Below are positions 14,343 to 22,066 of a stretch of 64,000 bases of DNA, one piece after another. The position numbers were made by a program, and so were the translations under genes. A model generated the notes under the pieces. The model did no database searches. It was not told the DNA's origin and worked only from the letters and a program-made list of their open reading frames with translations. The stretch is taken from assembly GCF_012396235.1 (NCBI RefSeq), contig NZ_JAAXPA010000007.1, forward strand, positions 1-64,000. The letters are read 5' to 3'. This DNA comes from Rhodococcus opacus. GTDB taxonomy: Bacteria; Actinomycetota; Actinomycetes; Mycobacteriales; Mycobacteriaceae. Within the stretch, counting starts at the first letter, position 1, and each line of letters starts with the position of its first letter.

Positions 14343-15257
14343 ATGAATGTGTCCACCCAGCTCCTAGCACCATCCTGCGAGATCCGTCGCATCCCCCCGA
14401 GGACGACGCCGACGCGTCGCACGAAGCCTGCGGCGGAGGTCGCAACAGACGAACGACGACTGGAACGCCCGCAGGCCGCGCGCGGCGAGCGCGACCAGTA
14501 CCGTGACGTGCCCGCACAGTGCGAGGCCATCGGCCGGCTCGCCGCCTCCGACCCCCGCCGCGAAGTGTTGCGACAGCGACTGATCGAACGTTGCCTGCCG
14601 CTCGCCGAACACATCGCCCGGCGTTTCCACGGTCGCGGCGAACCACTCGACGACCTGATCCAGGTCGCCCGCCTCGGCCTGGTCAAGGCCGTCGACCGCT
14701 TCGACGCCCGCTGCGGAGGGAACTTCGTGTCCTACGCCGTCCCGACCATCACCGGCGAGGTGCGCAGGCACTTCCGCGACACGGGCTGGGCCATGCGCGT
14801 CCCGCGCAGCATGCAGGAACTGCACCTCTCCCTCACCAACGCGACAACCGACCTGACCACGACGCTCGGACGCGCTCCGACGGCGAGCGAACTGGCCGAG
14901 GCCCTCGGGATCGACAAGGACGAAGTAGTCCAGGGGCTCCGGGTCGCCGACGCGTACAGCACCCTGTCCGTCGATTTCCCGCTCGGTGAGAACGAACGCC
15001 CGCTGTCGGAGACGATCGGCGACGTCGACCCCGCCCTCGCGCACGTCGAGGACCACGTGGTCCTCGCACCTCTGCTGGAATCACTTCCCGACCTCGAACG
15101 CACTGTGCTGGTCCTGCGCTTCTTCGGCAACATGACCCAGTCGCAGATCGCAGCGCGGGTGGGTGTCTCGCAGATGCAGGTGTCTCGGCTCCTGACCAAG
15201 ACCCTGGCGGATCTGCGCGGGAAACTCGCCGACGTCGGCGGTCAGATGCTCTCGTAG
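14343..15257 (+). CDS. SigF/SigB-type alternative sigma factor
   Basis: 304 aa. After a basic N-terminal extension of about 75 residues come region 2 (LIERCLPLAEHIARRFHGRGEPLDDLIQVARLGLVKAVDRFD), region 3 (RVPRSMQELHLSLTNATTDLTTTLGR) and region 4 (LPDLERTVLVLRFFGNMTQSQIAARVGVSQMQVSRLL). These are the signatures of the SigF/SigB general-stress group, which directs RNA polymerase to stress promoters. No anti-sigma (RsbW) or anti-anti-sigma gene is adjacent, unlike classic sigF loci. Instead it follows two microproteins and the MerR-type element. Its 3' end overlaps the convergent NmrA-like gene by 16 bp. Confidence 0.9.
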   Translation: MNVSTQLLAPSCEIRRIPPRTTPTRRTKPAAEVATDERRLERPQAARGERDQYRDVPAQCEAIGRLAASDPRREVLRQRLIERCLPLAEHIARRFHGRGEPLDDLIQVARLGLVKAVDRFDARCGGNFVSYAVPTITGEVRRHFRDTGWAMRVPRSMQELHLSLTNATTDLTTTLGRAPTASELAEALGIDKDEVVQGLRVADAYSTLSVDFPLGENERPLSETIGDVDPALAHVEDHVVLAPLLESLPDLERTVLVLRFFGNMTQSQIAARVGVSQMQVSRLLTKTLADLRGKLADVGGQMLS

Positions 15258-16006
15258 TCGGCCAGGAAATCCTCCCACGTCCGCTTGCCCGTCGCTGCGA
15301 CGTCGAGTGACAGGTTCGCGCCCTCCCGGTACGCGCGGCCGGCCTTTCCCGGCATCCGGACCGGCATCATCAGCCGATGCCTTCCGGTCGCCTTCAGGTA
15401 TCCGCGCATCAGATCGGCCATGCCGTACACGGTCGGCCCGGGCAGGTCGGGTACGAGGCCGGCCGGTGCCGCGAGCGTCAGTTCCACCAGTCGCGCCGCG
15501 ACCTCCCCCGAATCGACCGGCTGGAAGCGCAGTCCGCCCGGCACCGGGATCACCGGCAGTTTCACCATCTTCTGCAGCATGGTCAGCACCAAATCGTGGA
15601 ACTGGGCCGCGCGCAGCGTCGTCCACGGCACACCCGAGTCGGCCACCGCTCGTTCCGCTGCCAGCTTGGATCCGAACCAGCCGAGCGGAACGCCGTCGGC
15701 GCCGATCACCGAGATGTACACGAGGTGCTGCACCCCGGCGCGCGAGGCGGCCTCCACCAGGTTCCGCGTCGCGACCTCGTCACCCTTGGGTCCGCCCGCC
15801 AAGTGCAGAACGATCTCGACCCCCTCCAGCGCAGGCTCTATTCCCTTGCCCTCGAACAAGTCACCGGCCAGGTACTCGACGCCGTCGCCGGGCTCGCGGC
15901 CGTGCCTGCTGAGAACCCGCACGTCCCGACCCGCTGCCCGCAGCAGTGGGACGACCTGACGTCCGAGCGTGCCCGTACCGCCGGTGATCAGAATGGGTGA
16001 TGTCAT
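15242..16006 (-). CDS. NmrA/atypical-SDR NAD(P)-binding reductase
   Basis: 254 aa with N-terminal Rossmann motif ITGGTGTLGRQV, then VLSRHGREPG for NADP phosphate and a Y-less atypical SDR core (LVYISVIGADGVPLGWFGSK, WTTLRAAQFHDLVL). Family members act as NADPH-sensing or quinone-reducing proteins. It is divergent from an ECF sigma factor carrying a SnoaL domain. Such sigma factors (ECF41-like groups) are typically paired with and activate an adjacent oxidoreductase/epimerase, so this is the likely target gene. Confidence 0.82.
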   Translation of the reverse strand: MTSPILITGGTGTLGRQVVPLLRAAGRDVRVLSRHGREPGDGVEYLAGDLFEGKGIEPALEGVEIVLHLAGGPKGDEVATRNLVEAASRAGVQHLVYISVIGADGVPLGWFGSKLAAERAVADSGVPWTTLRAAQFHDLVLTMLQKMVKLPVIPVPGGLRFQPVDSGEVAARLVELTLAAPAGLVPDLPGPTVYGMADLMRGYLKATGRHRLMMPVRMPGKAGRAYREGANLSLDVAATGKRTWEDFLADYESI

Positions 16007-16082
16007 GATCTCTCCAGATTCGTTGGATGCGGGACTCGGTTTCCCGGTCTCGGCAGCTGGTTTTCGGTGGATCTACTGCTAA

Positions 16083-16109
16083 GACACGCGGCGAGGAAGG
16101 AATGTGACA
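16083..16109 (-). promoter_or_regulatory. Candidate ECF-dependent promoter of the NmrA-like gene
   Basis: On the minus strand TGTCACA (16109-16103) is followed after 16 nt by TGTC (16086-16083), upstream of the reductase at 16006. The promoter known for ECF41 sigma factors is TGTCACA with a CGTC -10 box, so the -35 matches fully and the -10 differs in one base. It overlaps the sigma factor's own start region. Confidence 0.5.
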
Positions 16110-16111
16110 CG

Positions 16112-16999
16112 GTGGACGACCGCGATCGGCTGACGGAGCGTTTCGAGGAACACCGGCCCCGGCTGCGGGCCGTCGCGTACCGGATGCTGGGCTCGGTGAC
16201 CGAAGCCGACGACGCCGTCCAGGAGGCGTGGCTGCGCATGAACCGCGCCGACACCGGCGACGTGGACAATCTCGAGGCGTGGCTGATCACCGTGGTGTCG
16301 CGGGTGTGCCTGAACGTGCTGCGATCACGCGAGCAGCGGCGCGAGGAACCTCTCGACGTGCAGGCGCACGATCCGGTCGTCGGTCACGAGGACGGTGGCG
16401 ACCCCGAACACGCAGCGATGCTGGCCGACTCGGTCGGGCTGGCCCTGCTCGTGGTGCTCGACACGCTGACCCCGGCCGAGCGGCTCGCGTTCGTGCTGCA
16501 CGACATGTTCGACGTGCCCTTCGACGACGTGGCTCCCATCGTGGGCCGGTCCTCCACCGCGGTGCGACAGCTCGCCAGCCGCGCCCGCCGACGGGTGAAA
16601 GGAGTCTCGCCGGCGCCGGACACGGCGGATCTGGCACGCCAGCGCCGCGTCGTCGACGCCTATCTGGCCGCCACGCGCGGCGGCGACTTCGACGCGCTGG
16701 TCGCGCTGCTCGATCCGGATGTTGTGCTCCGCGCGGATCCGGCTGTCGGCCCCACCCCGGCCCCACTCGTGATCCGGGGTGCCCGCGTCGTGGCCAGGGG
16801 CGCGCTCGCCTCCTCGGAACGGGCCAGGTTCACCCAGGTCGCCCTGGTGAACGGGGCGGCCGGGCTCGTAATGGCCCTCCACGGGCGGTTGCACGTGGTG
16901 CTGGCGTTCACCATCGCGGACGGCCGGATCACCGAGATCGACGTCATCGCGGAACCCGATCGGGTCCGCCGACTCGATCTCGCGGTTCTCGGTGACTGA
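16112..16999 (+). CDS. ECF sigma factor with C-terminal SnoaL-like domain (SigJ/ECF41-like)
   Basis: 295 aa from GTG 16112. Region 2 is RLRAVAYRMLGSVTEADDAVQEAWLRM, region 4 is LTPAERLAFVLHDMFDVPFDDVAPIVGRSSTAVRQLASRARRRV, then an NTF2/SnoaL-like domain (VVDAYLAATRGGDFDALVALLDPDVVLRAD) that in this group replaces an anti-sigma factor. The usual DGGGKV linker motif is replaced by GPTPAPLVIRGA, so it is a divergent member. The divergent NmrA-like gene with a TGTCACA promoter is its probable regulon. Confidence 0.85.
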   Translation: MDDRDRLTERFEEHRPRLRAVAYRMLGSVTEADDAVQEAWLRMNRADTGDVDNLEAWLITVVSRVCLNVLRSREQRREEPLDVQAHDPVVGHEDGGDPEHAAMLADSVGLALLVVLDTLTPAERLAFVLHDMFDVPFDDVAPIVGRSSTAVRQLASRARRRVKGVSPAPDTADLARQRRVVDAYLAATRGGDFDALVALLDPDVVLRADPAVGPTPAPLVIRGARVVARGALASSERARFTQVALVNGAAGLVMALHGRLHVVLAFTIADGRITEIDVIAEPDRVRRLDLAVLGD

Positions 17000-17091
17000 C
17001 GGGACCCCGGTCACCCGTACAGGGTGATGACCCTGCGCGCCCCGACCCGCAGCATGGAGGTGGCCGACACTGCCGGGAGAGGGGCGCGAAC

Positions 17092-18984
17092 GTGACTACT
17101 GCCTCGGACGACGACGCCCCACCCCAGAGCGCGGCCGCGCCGTCGCCGTTCCCGCCCATCGCCGACTACGCCTTCCTCTCGAACTGTCACACCGGGGCGC
17201 TGATCGCGCCGGACGGTTCCGTCGACTGGCTGTGCGTGCCCCGTTTCGACTCGCCCAGCGTGTTCGGTTCCCTCCTCGACCGCGAGGCCGGGATGTTCCG
17301 GATCGGCCCGTTCGGGCTCAACGTTCCGGCATCCCGGCAGTACGAGCCGGGAAGCAACACCATTTCGGCGGTGTGGAACACGCCGACCGGCTGGGTGACC
17401 GTGCGCAGTGCACTGACGATGGGGCCGAGCCGCGGCGAGGACACGATCACTCCCCACACGCGGCCGCCTGCAGACGAGGACGCCGATCACATGCTGGTCC
17501 GCACGGTCACCTGCCTCGACGGCACTGTGGAGGTGGAGTTGGTGTGCGAGCCCGTGTTCGACTACGGGAGAACACCGGCGGAGTGGGTTCTCGTGGACGG
17601 CGATCGGCACACCGCCGACGCGAGCGGCGCGGGGCGGACCCTGCGTCTGCAGACGGACATGGCGCTCGGCATCGAGGGTGGGCGGGTGCGCGCCCGGCAC
17701 GTGCTCGAGAAGGGTGAAACCCTCTACTGCGCGCTGTCGTGGGCGGCGGAACTCGCCGCACCGGAAACTGCGGAAGAGGCTGTCGCGCAACTCGATGCAA
17801 CCTCGGCGTTCTGGCGGCGCTGGTTCAGCCACGCACGTTTTCCCGATCACCGGTGGCGGGAGGCGATTCAGCGGTCCGCCCTCACCATCAAGGGACTCAC
17901 GTACATGCCGACCGGCGCCACCGTCGCAGCCCTCACCACCTCCCTACCGGAAACTCCGGGCGGCGAACGCAATTGGGACTACCGGTACACGTGGATGCGG
18001 GACTCCACGTTCACACTGCAGGCTCTGCACTATCTGAACCTGGACTGGGAGGCCGACGAATTCATGCAGTTCATCGCAGACCTCGAGTCGAACGGCGATG
18101 GCGCACTGCAGATCATGTACGGGATCGACGGCACCCGCGACCTGACGGAGTCGACCCGCGACGACCTGTCCGGCTACGCGGGCGCGCGTCCGGTGCGCAT
18201 CGGCAACGGCGCGTTCGACCAGCGGCAGAACGACGTGTTCGGCGCCGTCCTCGACTCGATCCTGTTGCACACGGTGCGCAGCAAGCGCCTCCCCCGCCGG
18301 CTGTGGCCGCTCGTACAGCAGCAGGCGACGTGCGCGTCCGCGGTGTGGCGCAACCCCGATCAGGGGATCTGGGAGGCTCGCGGCGCACCGCAGCACTACG
18401 TGTCGTCGAAGCTGATGTGCTGGGTGGCACTCGACCGGGCGTCGAAGATCGCGGGCATCCGCGGCGATCGCTCGGCCGAGGAAACCTGGCGCGCCACAGC
18501 CGAAGAGATCCGCGCTGACATCCTCGAGCACGGGGTGAAGAACGGGGTTCTGCGCCAGCACTACGACACCGAGGCGCTGGACGCGTCGACCCTGCTCGCC
18601 GCGGTCTTCGGCTTCCTTCCCCGCGGGGACGCCCGCCTGCGCGCCACCGTCGACGCCATCGCGAACGATCTCACCGAAGACGGATTCGTCCTGCGCTACC
18701 GCACCGGCGAAACCGACGACGGGTTGTCGGGCAAGGAAGGCAGTTTCCTGATCTGCTCGTTCTGGCTGGTGTCGGCACTGACCGTGGTCGAACAGGTGCA
18801 GGAGGCAACCGATTTGATGGAGCGGTTGGTCAGCGTGTCCTCTCCCCTCGGGCTGTACGCCGAGGAGTTCGACACGAGCACCGGCCGTCATCTCGGCAAT
18901 TTTCCGCAGGCGTTCTCCCACCTCGCGCTGATCGAGGCCGCGGGGCGCATCATCCTGCACGAACGGATGCGGGAACTGATGTGA
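17092..18984 (+). CDS. GH15 family glycoside hydrolase (trehalase/glucoamylase-like)
   Basis: 630 aa. An N-terminal beta-sandwich of about 230 residues (PPIADYAFLSNCHTGALIAPDGSVDWLCVPRFDSP) is typical of the GH15 clade that includes mycobacterial trehalase. It is followed by an (alpha/alpha)6 barrel with NWDYRYTWMRDS, PDQGIWEARG (first catalytic Glu) and GKEGSFLICSFWLV (second catalytic Glu). Expected to cleave trehalose or short alpha-glucans in the cytosol; no signal peptide. A trehalose-6-phosphate synthase (otsA) is encoded at 49.4 kb, but there is no operon link. Confidence 0.88.
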   Translation: MTTASDDDAPPQSAAAPSPFPPIADYAFLSNCHTGALIAPDGSVDWLCVPRFDSPSVFGSLLDREAGMFRIGPFGLNVPASRQYEPGSNTISAVWNTPTGWVTVRSALTMGPSRGEDTITPHTRPPADEDADHMLVRTVTCLDGTVEVELVCEPVFDYGRTPAEWVLVDGDRHTADASGAGRTLRLQTDMALGIEGGRVRARHVLEKGETLYCALSWAAELAAPETAEEAVAQLDATSAFWRRWFSHARFPDHRWREAIQRSALTIKGLTYMPTGATVAALTTSLPETPGGERNWDYRYTWMRDSTFTLQALHYLNLDWEADEFMQFIADLESNGDGALQIMYGIDGTRDLTESTRDDLSGYAGARPVRIGNGAFDQRQNDVFGAVLDSILLHTVRSKRLPRRLWPLVQQQATCASAVWRNPDQGIWEARGAPQHYVSSKLMCWVALDRASKIAGIRGDRSAEETWRATAEEIRADILEHGVKNGVLRQHYDTEALDASTLLAAVFGFLPRGDARLRATVDAIANDLTEDGFVLRYRTGETDDGLSGKEGSFLICSFWLVSALTVVEQVQEATDLMERLVSVSSPLGLYAEEFDTSTGRHLGNFPQAFSHLALIEAAGRIILHERMRELM

Positions 18985-19026
18985 GCCGAGGCGGACCTCG
19001 ACGTCCCGTCACCGTAGGCTGAGATC

Positions 19027-19662
19027 GTGTCCCGAGCAGAGTCGAATCGGACGTACAGCGGCCAACCGGTTGCGGAACGTCGCGTAGCCCGCCGGGCACG
19101 GTTCCTCGACTCCGCCCTGTCGGTCTTCGCGGAGAAGACGTACGCCCACAGTTCGATCAGTGACATCTGCGCCCACGCCGGACTGTCGCGTCGCCAGTTC
19201 TACGAGGAGTTCGGCAGCCGCGAGGACATCCTCCTCGCGCTCTACGACACGATTCAGGACGAGGCCCGGGACGCGGTGCTCGCCGCGAACGACCGGGCGC
19301 CCTCGCGCGATCCCCGGACCGTCGCCGGCACCGTCATGACGGCCTACATCGAATCGGTCGGCACGGACGAGCGGCGGGCCAGGATCATCTTCGTGGAGGT
19401 GGTCGGCGCGGGCCCCCGGGTGGAGCAGTACCGCCTCGCGCGCCGCACGCAGTGGGCCGAACTCTTCGAAGCGGTCACCCGCACGATCGACGGTGGCGTC
19501 GTCGACCCGCCCGAGCGGTTCGCGATGGTGTCGATCGCCTTCATCGGGGCGGTCAACGATCTCGCCCATCACTGGAGCACCGCCTCCCCCAGACCGTCCG
19601 CCTCGGTCCTGGTGGACGTTCTGAGCACGATGCTCATCGCGCTGGTCACCGACCAGACCTGA
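19027..19662 (+). CDS. TetR-family regulator
   Basis: 211 aa from a GTG start. N-terminal helix-turn-helix ARFLDSALSVFAEKTYAHSSISDICAHAGLSRRQFYEEFGSREDILLALYD is a textbook TetR domain; the C-terminal ligand domain (VMTAYIESVGTDERRARIIFVEVVG) fits the TetR_C group that senses hydrophobic ligands. A 24-bp palindrome at 19722-19745 between this gene and the downstream secreted lipase is the obvious operator candidate. The regulator gene is co-oriented with its likely target. Confidence 0.9.
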   Translation: MSRAESNRTYSGQPVAERRVARRARFLDSALSVFAEKTYAHSSISDICAHAGLSRRQFYEEFGSREDILLALYDTIQDEARDAVLAANDRAPSRDPRTVAGTVMTAYIESVGTDERRARIIFVEVVGAGPRVEQYRLARRTQWAELFEAVTRTIDGGVVDPPERFAMVSIAFIGAVNDLAHHWSTASPRPSASVLVDVLSTMLIALVTDQT

Positions 19663-19670
19663 GCCGAACT

Positions 19671-19682
19671 TACTCGCGAGTA
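19671..19682. promoter_or_regulatory. Perfect 12-bp palindrome upstream of the lipase promoter
   Basis: TACTCGCGAGTA is self-complementary and lies 9 bp after the tetR stop codon. It could be a second operator or an unrelated site. Confidence 0.3.
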
Positions 19683-19721
19683 TTGCGATACCCGTCACAC
19701 CTGATCTATGGTCTGCTCTCA

Positions 19722-19745
19722 AAGTGAGACATAGACGTCTCACTT
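19722..19745. promoter_or_regulatory. TetR-type operator upstream of secreted lipase
   Basis: AAGTGAGAC-N6-GTCTCACTT is a perfect 9-bp inverted repeat with spacer ATAGAC, ending 18 bp before the lipase ATG and just after a TATGGT sequence that could serve as -10. Symmetry and position are those of a TetR repressor operator. Confidence 0.65.
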
Positions 19746-19763
19746 CGGCCCGGGGAGGACCAC

Positions 19764-21176
19764 ATGATCGGAACGAGAGCGCTACGACGTCGAATGCTGC
19801 TGGTGGGAGCGATGGTGGTGGGCGCACAACTCGCCGTCGCCACGCCGTCGGTCGGGGCTCCCACCGACGGCGGAACGTCGGTGGACGTGCAGCCGGCCCT
19901 TACCGTTCCCGCCTGGCCCGAGGTCGGCCGGGGTTTCTACGAACCGCCTGCGGACGTGGTCGCGGCGGCCGAGCCGGGCGAGATCATCGCCGCCCGCGAA
20001 GTGCACCTGGCGAACCTGTCGGTACTTCCGGTGAACGTCGACGCGTGGCAGCTGTCGTATCGCTCCAACAATTCGCGGGACGAGGCGATCCCTGCGGTCG
20101 CGACGGTCGTCAAGCCCCGGGGCACGATCGACGGCGTCCGTAATCTGCTCTCGCTCCAGCCGGCGGAGGACTCCCTCGGCAAGTACTGCGCCGCCTCGTA
20201 CGCACTGCAGCAGTGGTCCGTTCCCGCGCCGTTGACCGGTCAGATCGTCGCGCCGCTGCAGTTCCTCGAGGCGCAGGCCGCCCTCGCCCAGGGATGGGCC
20301 GTCGTGATGCCGGATCACCAGGGCCCGAACGCCGCGTATGCGGCCGGGCCCCTCGCGGGCCGCATCACCCTGGACGGGATCCGCGCGGCGGAGAACTTCG
20401 ACCCCCTGGGTCTGACGGGCCGGCAGACTCCGGTCGGGTTGATGGGCTACTCCGGAGGCGCGATCGCGACGGGTCACGCCGCCGAACTCCACGCGAGCTA
20501 CGCACCGGACCTGAACATCGTCGGCGCGGCCGAAGGCGGCATCCCCGCCGATCTCGGCGCCCTCGTCGATCTCGCCGACAACAATCTGGGCGCGGGAATC
20601 GTGCTGGGCGGCGTGTTCGGCGTGAGCCGTGACTATCCCGAGCTCGCGGAGTATCTCGACACGCACCTGAACCCACTCGGCAAGCAGCTCCTTGCCGCCA
20701 AGAGCAACCTCTGCGTCAGCTACCAGTCGGCGCTACTGCCGTTTGCGAACCTGAGGGGCCTGTTCGACAGCCCGAGCGGCGACCCGCTTCGCGATCCGGT
20801 GGTCGAATCGGTACTCGACCGGACCGAGATGGGTCACCGGGTCCCGGACGTGCCGATGTTCATGTACCAGGCGAATCCGGACTGGCTGGTGCCGGTCGGG
20901 CCCGTCGACACACTCGTCGACACCTACTGCCAGGACCCGAACGCCCGGGTGACGTACACCCGCGACCACGCCAGTGAGCATCTGTCCCTCGAACCGGTCG
21001 CAGCCGCGAGCGCTCTGATGTGGCTGCGGGACCGGTTCGCCGGGGTGCCCACCGACGCCGGATGCATCACCCACGACGTGGGATCGATGGCCCTCGACCA
21101 GGCGACGTGGCCGGTGTGGTCGTCGATCGTCGGCGACACGATCGCGAGCCTGCTCGGTCAGCCGATCGGCACGTGA
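19764..21176 (+). CDS. Secreted lipase (LIP family, PF03583 type)
   Basis: 470 aa. An N-terminal signal peptide (RRRMLLVGAMVVGAQLAVATPSVGA) directs export. The alpha/beta hydrolase core has the nucleophile elbow GYSGG, preceded by the PDHQGPNAAYAAG segment of secretory lipases. A late acid (PNPDW-like VPMFMYQANPDWLVPVGPVD) and a histidine in DHASEHLS complete the probable triad. Likely hydrolyses extracellular triacylglycerol or short-chain esters. GGGGAGGA precedes the ATG. The palindromic operator just upstream and the adjacent tetR gene indicate induction by a lipid-derived ligand. Confidence 0.88.
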   Translation: MIGTRALRRRMLLVGAMVVGAQLAVATPSVGAPTDGGTSVDVQPALTVPAWPEVGRGFYEPPADVVAAAEPGEIIAAREVHLANLSVLPVNVDAWQLSYRSNNSRDEAIPAVATVVKPRGTIDGVRNLLSLQPAEDSLGKYCAASYALQQWSVPAPLTGQIVAPLQFLEAQAALAQGWAVVMPDHQGPNAAYAAGPLAGRITLDGIRAAENFDPLGLTGRQTPVGLMGYSGGAIATGHAAELHASYAPDLNIVGAAEGGIPADLGALVDLADNNLGAGIVLGGVFGVSRDYPELAEYLDTHLNPLGKQLLAAKSNLCVSYQSALLPFANLRGLFDSPSGDPLRDPVVESVLDRTEMGHRVPDVPMFMYQANPDWLVPVGPVDTLVDTYCQDPNARVTYTRDHASEHLSLEPVAAASALMWLRDRFAGVPTDAGCITHDVGSMALDQATWPVWSSIVGDTIASLLGQPIGT

Positions 21177-21190
21177 GGGCGCGGTCCCGA

Positions 21191-21394
21191 TCAGAGGTCG
21201 CCGACACCGGCGAGCAGTCTGCGCGCCCCCTCGTGAAGGCGGTCCCGGACGGTGGCGACGCTGATCTGCATCGTGTCCGCCACCTCGTCGCAGGACATTC
21301 CCCGGTAATACACGAGGGCCAGTGTCTCCCGCTCGAGGGCGGGCAGCGCTTCCACCGCGTCCAGTACCACCGACCTGCACGAATTCACTTGCAT
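21191..21394 (-). CDS. 67-aa sigma-70 region 4-only protein
   Basis: From MQVNSCRSVVLDAVEALP the protein is just one region-4 helix-turn-helix: LPALERETLALVYYRGMSCDEVADTMQISVATVRDRLHEGARRLL. There is no region 2, so it cannot act as a full sigma factor. It resembles the C-terminal domain of ECF factors that control cell-wall stress. It may be a remnant of a larger gene or a stand-alone DNA-binding module. The start is taken after the tRNA/terminator region; the longer open frame runs back through the tRNA and is not coding. Confidence 0.55.
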   Translation of the reverse strand: MQVNSCRSVVLDAVEALPALERETLALVYYRGMSCDEVADTMQISVATVRDRLHEGARRLLAGVGDL

Positions 21395-21477
21395 GCACTC
21401 ATCGTCAATGACCGGCGGGGTCGGAGACAGGGACCCCAGGGTGACGAACTGCCCACCCAGGGGTGAGCGTGCGGGAA

Positions 21478-21519
21478 ACACAGAGGGCCACCTTCCCGGG
21501 AGAAGGTGGCCCTCTGTGT
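21478..21519 (-). terminator. Strong terminator hairpin downstream of tRNA-Thr
   Basis: ACACAGAGGGCCACCTTC (21478-21495) and its exact complement (21502-21519) form an 18-bp stem with a 6-nt loop, starting 18 bp past the tRNA 3' end on the minus strand. Confidence 0.8.
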
Positions 21520-21537
21520 GCGGAGGTAATTCCGCGG

Positions 21538-21612
21538 TGGAGCCTCCTGTCAGGATTGAACTGACGACCGCTCGCTTACAAGGCGAGTGCTCTACCACTG
21601 AGCTAAGGAGGC
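21538..21612 (-). tRNA. tRNA-Thr(TGT)
   Basis: On the minus strand a 75-nt cloverleaf: acceptor GCCTCCT pairing with AGGAGGC, D arm GCTC...GAGC, anticodon stem CTCGC/GCGAG with loop CTTGTAA giving anticodon TGT, T arm GTCAG-TTCAATC-CTGAC, discriminator T and encoded CCA. It is followed by the hairpin at 21478-21519. Confidence 0.95.
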
Positions 21613-21684
21613 GGACACGCGCGCCCATCATATCCATTGCAGGAACGACGGCTACTTCCGCCCACATTGGATAGCGTTGGAGCC

Positions 21685-22065
21685 ATGAGTACCTCGGAGA
21701 TCGCCACTGTCCTCGCTTGGCACGACGCCCTCAACTCCGGCGACATCGACACTCTGCTGTCGCTGTCGAGCGACGACATCGAGATGGGTGGGCCGAAAGG
21801 CGCCACCCAGGGCCTGGCGGCGCTGCGGGAATGGGCGTCTACCGCGGGCATCACGCTGATTCCGCAGCGAATGTATTACTACGACGGGGTGCTGGTGGTC
21901 GAACAGCAGGCCACGTGGGCCACGGACCCCGAGGAGACGCGTATCCTGGCCTCTGCATTCCGTGTCGTCCACGATCAGGTCATCTCCACGTTCCGCCACG
22001 AGACACTCGAGTCTGCACTCTCCGCCACCGATTTGACCGAGAAAGATCTTGTCTCCGACACGTAG
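21685..22065 (+). CDS. SnoaL/NTF2-like small protein
   Basis: 126 aa from MSTSEIATVLAWHDALNSGD, with TTGGAG seven bases upstream. The first helix WHDALNSGDIDTLLSLSSDDIEMGGPKG and alternating strands (MYYYDGVLVVEQQATW, FRVVHDQVISTFRHE) are typical of the SnoaL/NTF2 fold, which forms a small hydrophobic pocket; an enzymatic role cannot be assigned. The stop abuts the thrE-like start (22067), so the two are translated together. Confidence 0.75.
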   Translation: MSTSEIATVLAWHDALNSGDIDTLLSLSSDDIEMGGPKGATQGLAALREWASTAGITLIPQRMYYYDGVLVVEQQATWATDPEETRILASAFRVVHDQVISTFRHETLESALSATDLTEKDLVSDT

Positions 22066-22066
22066 T

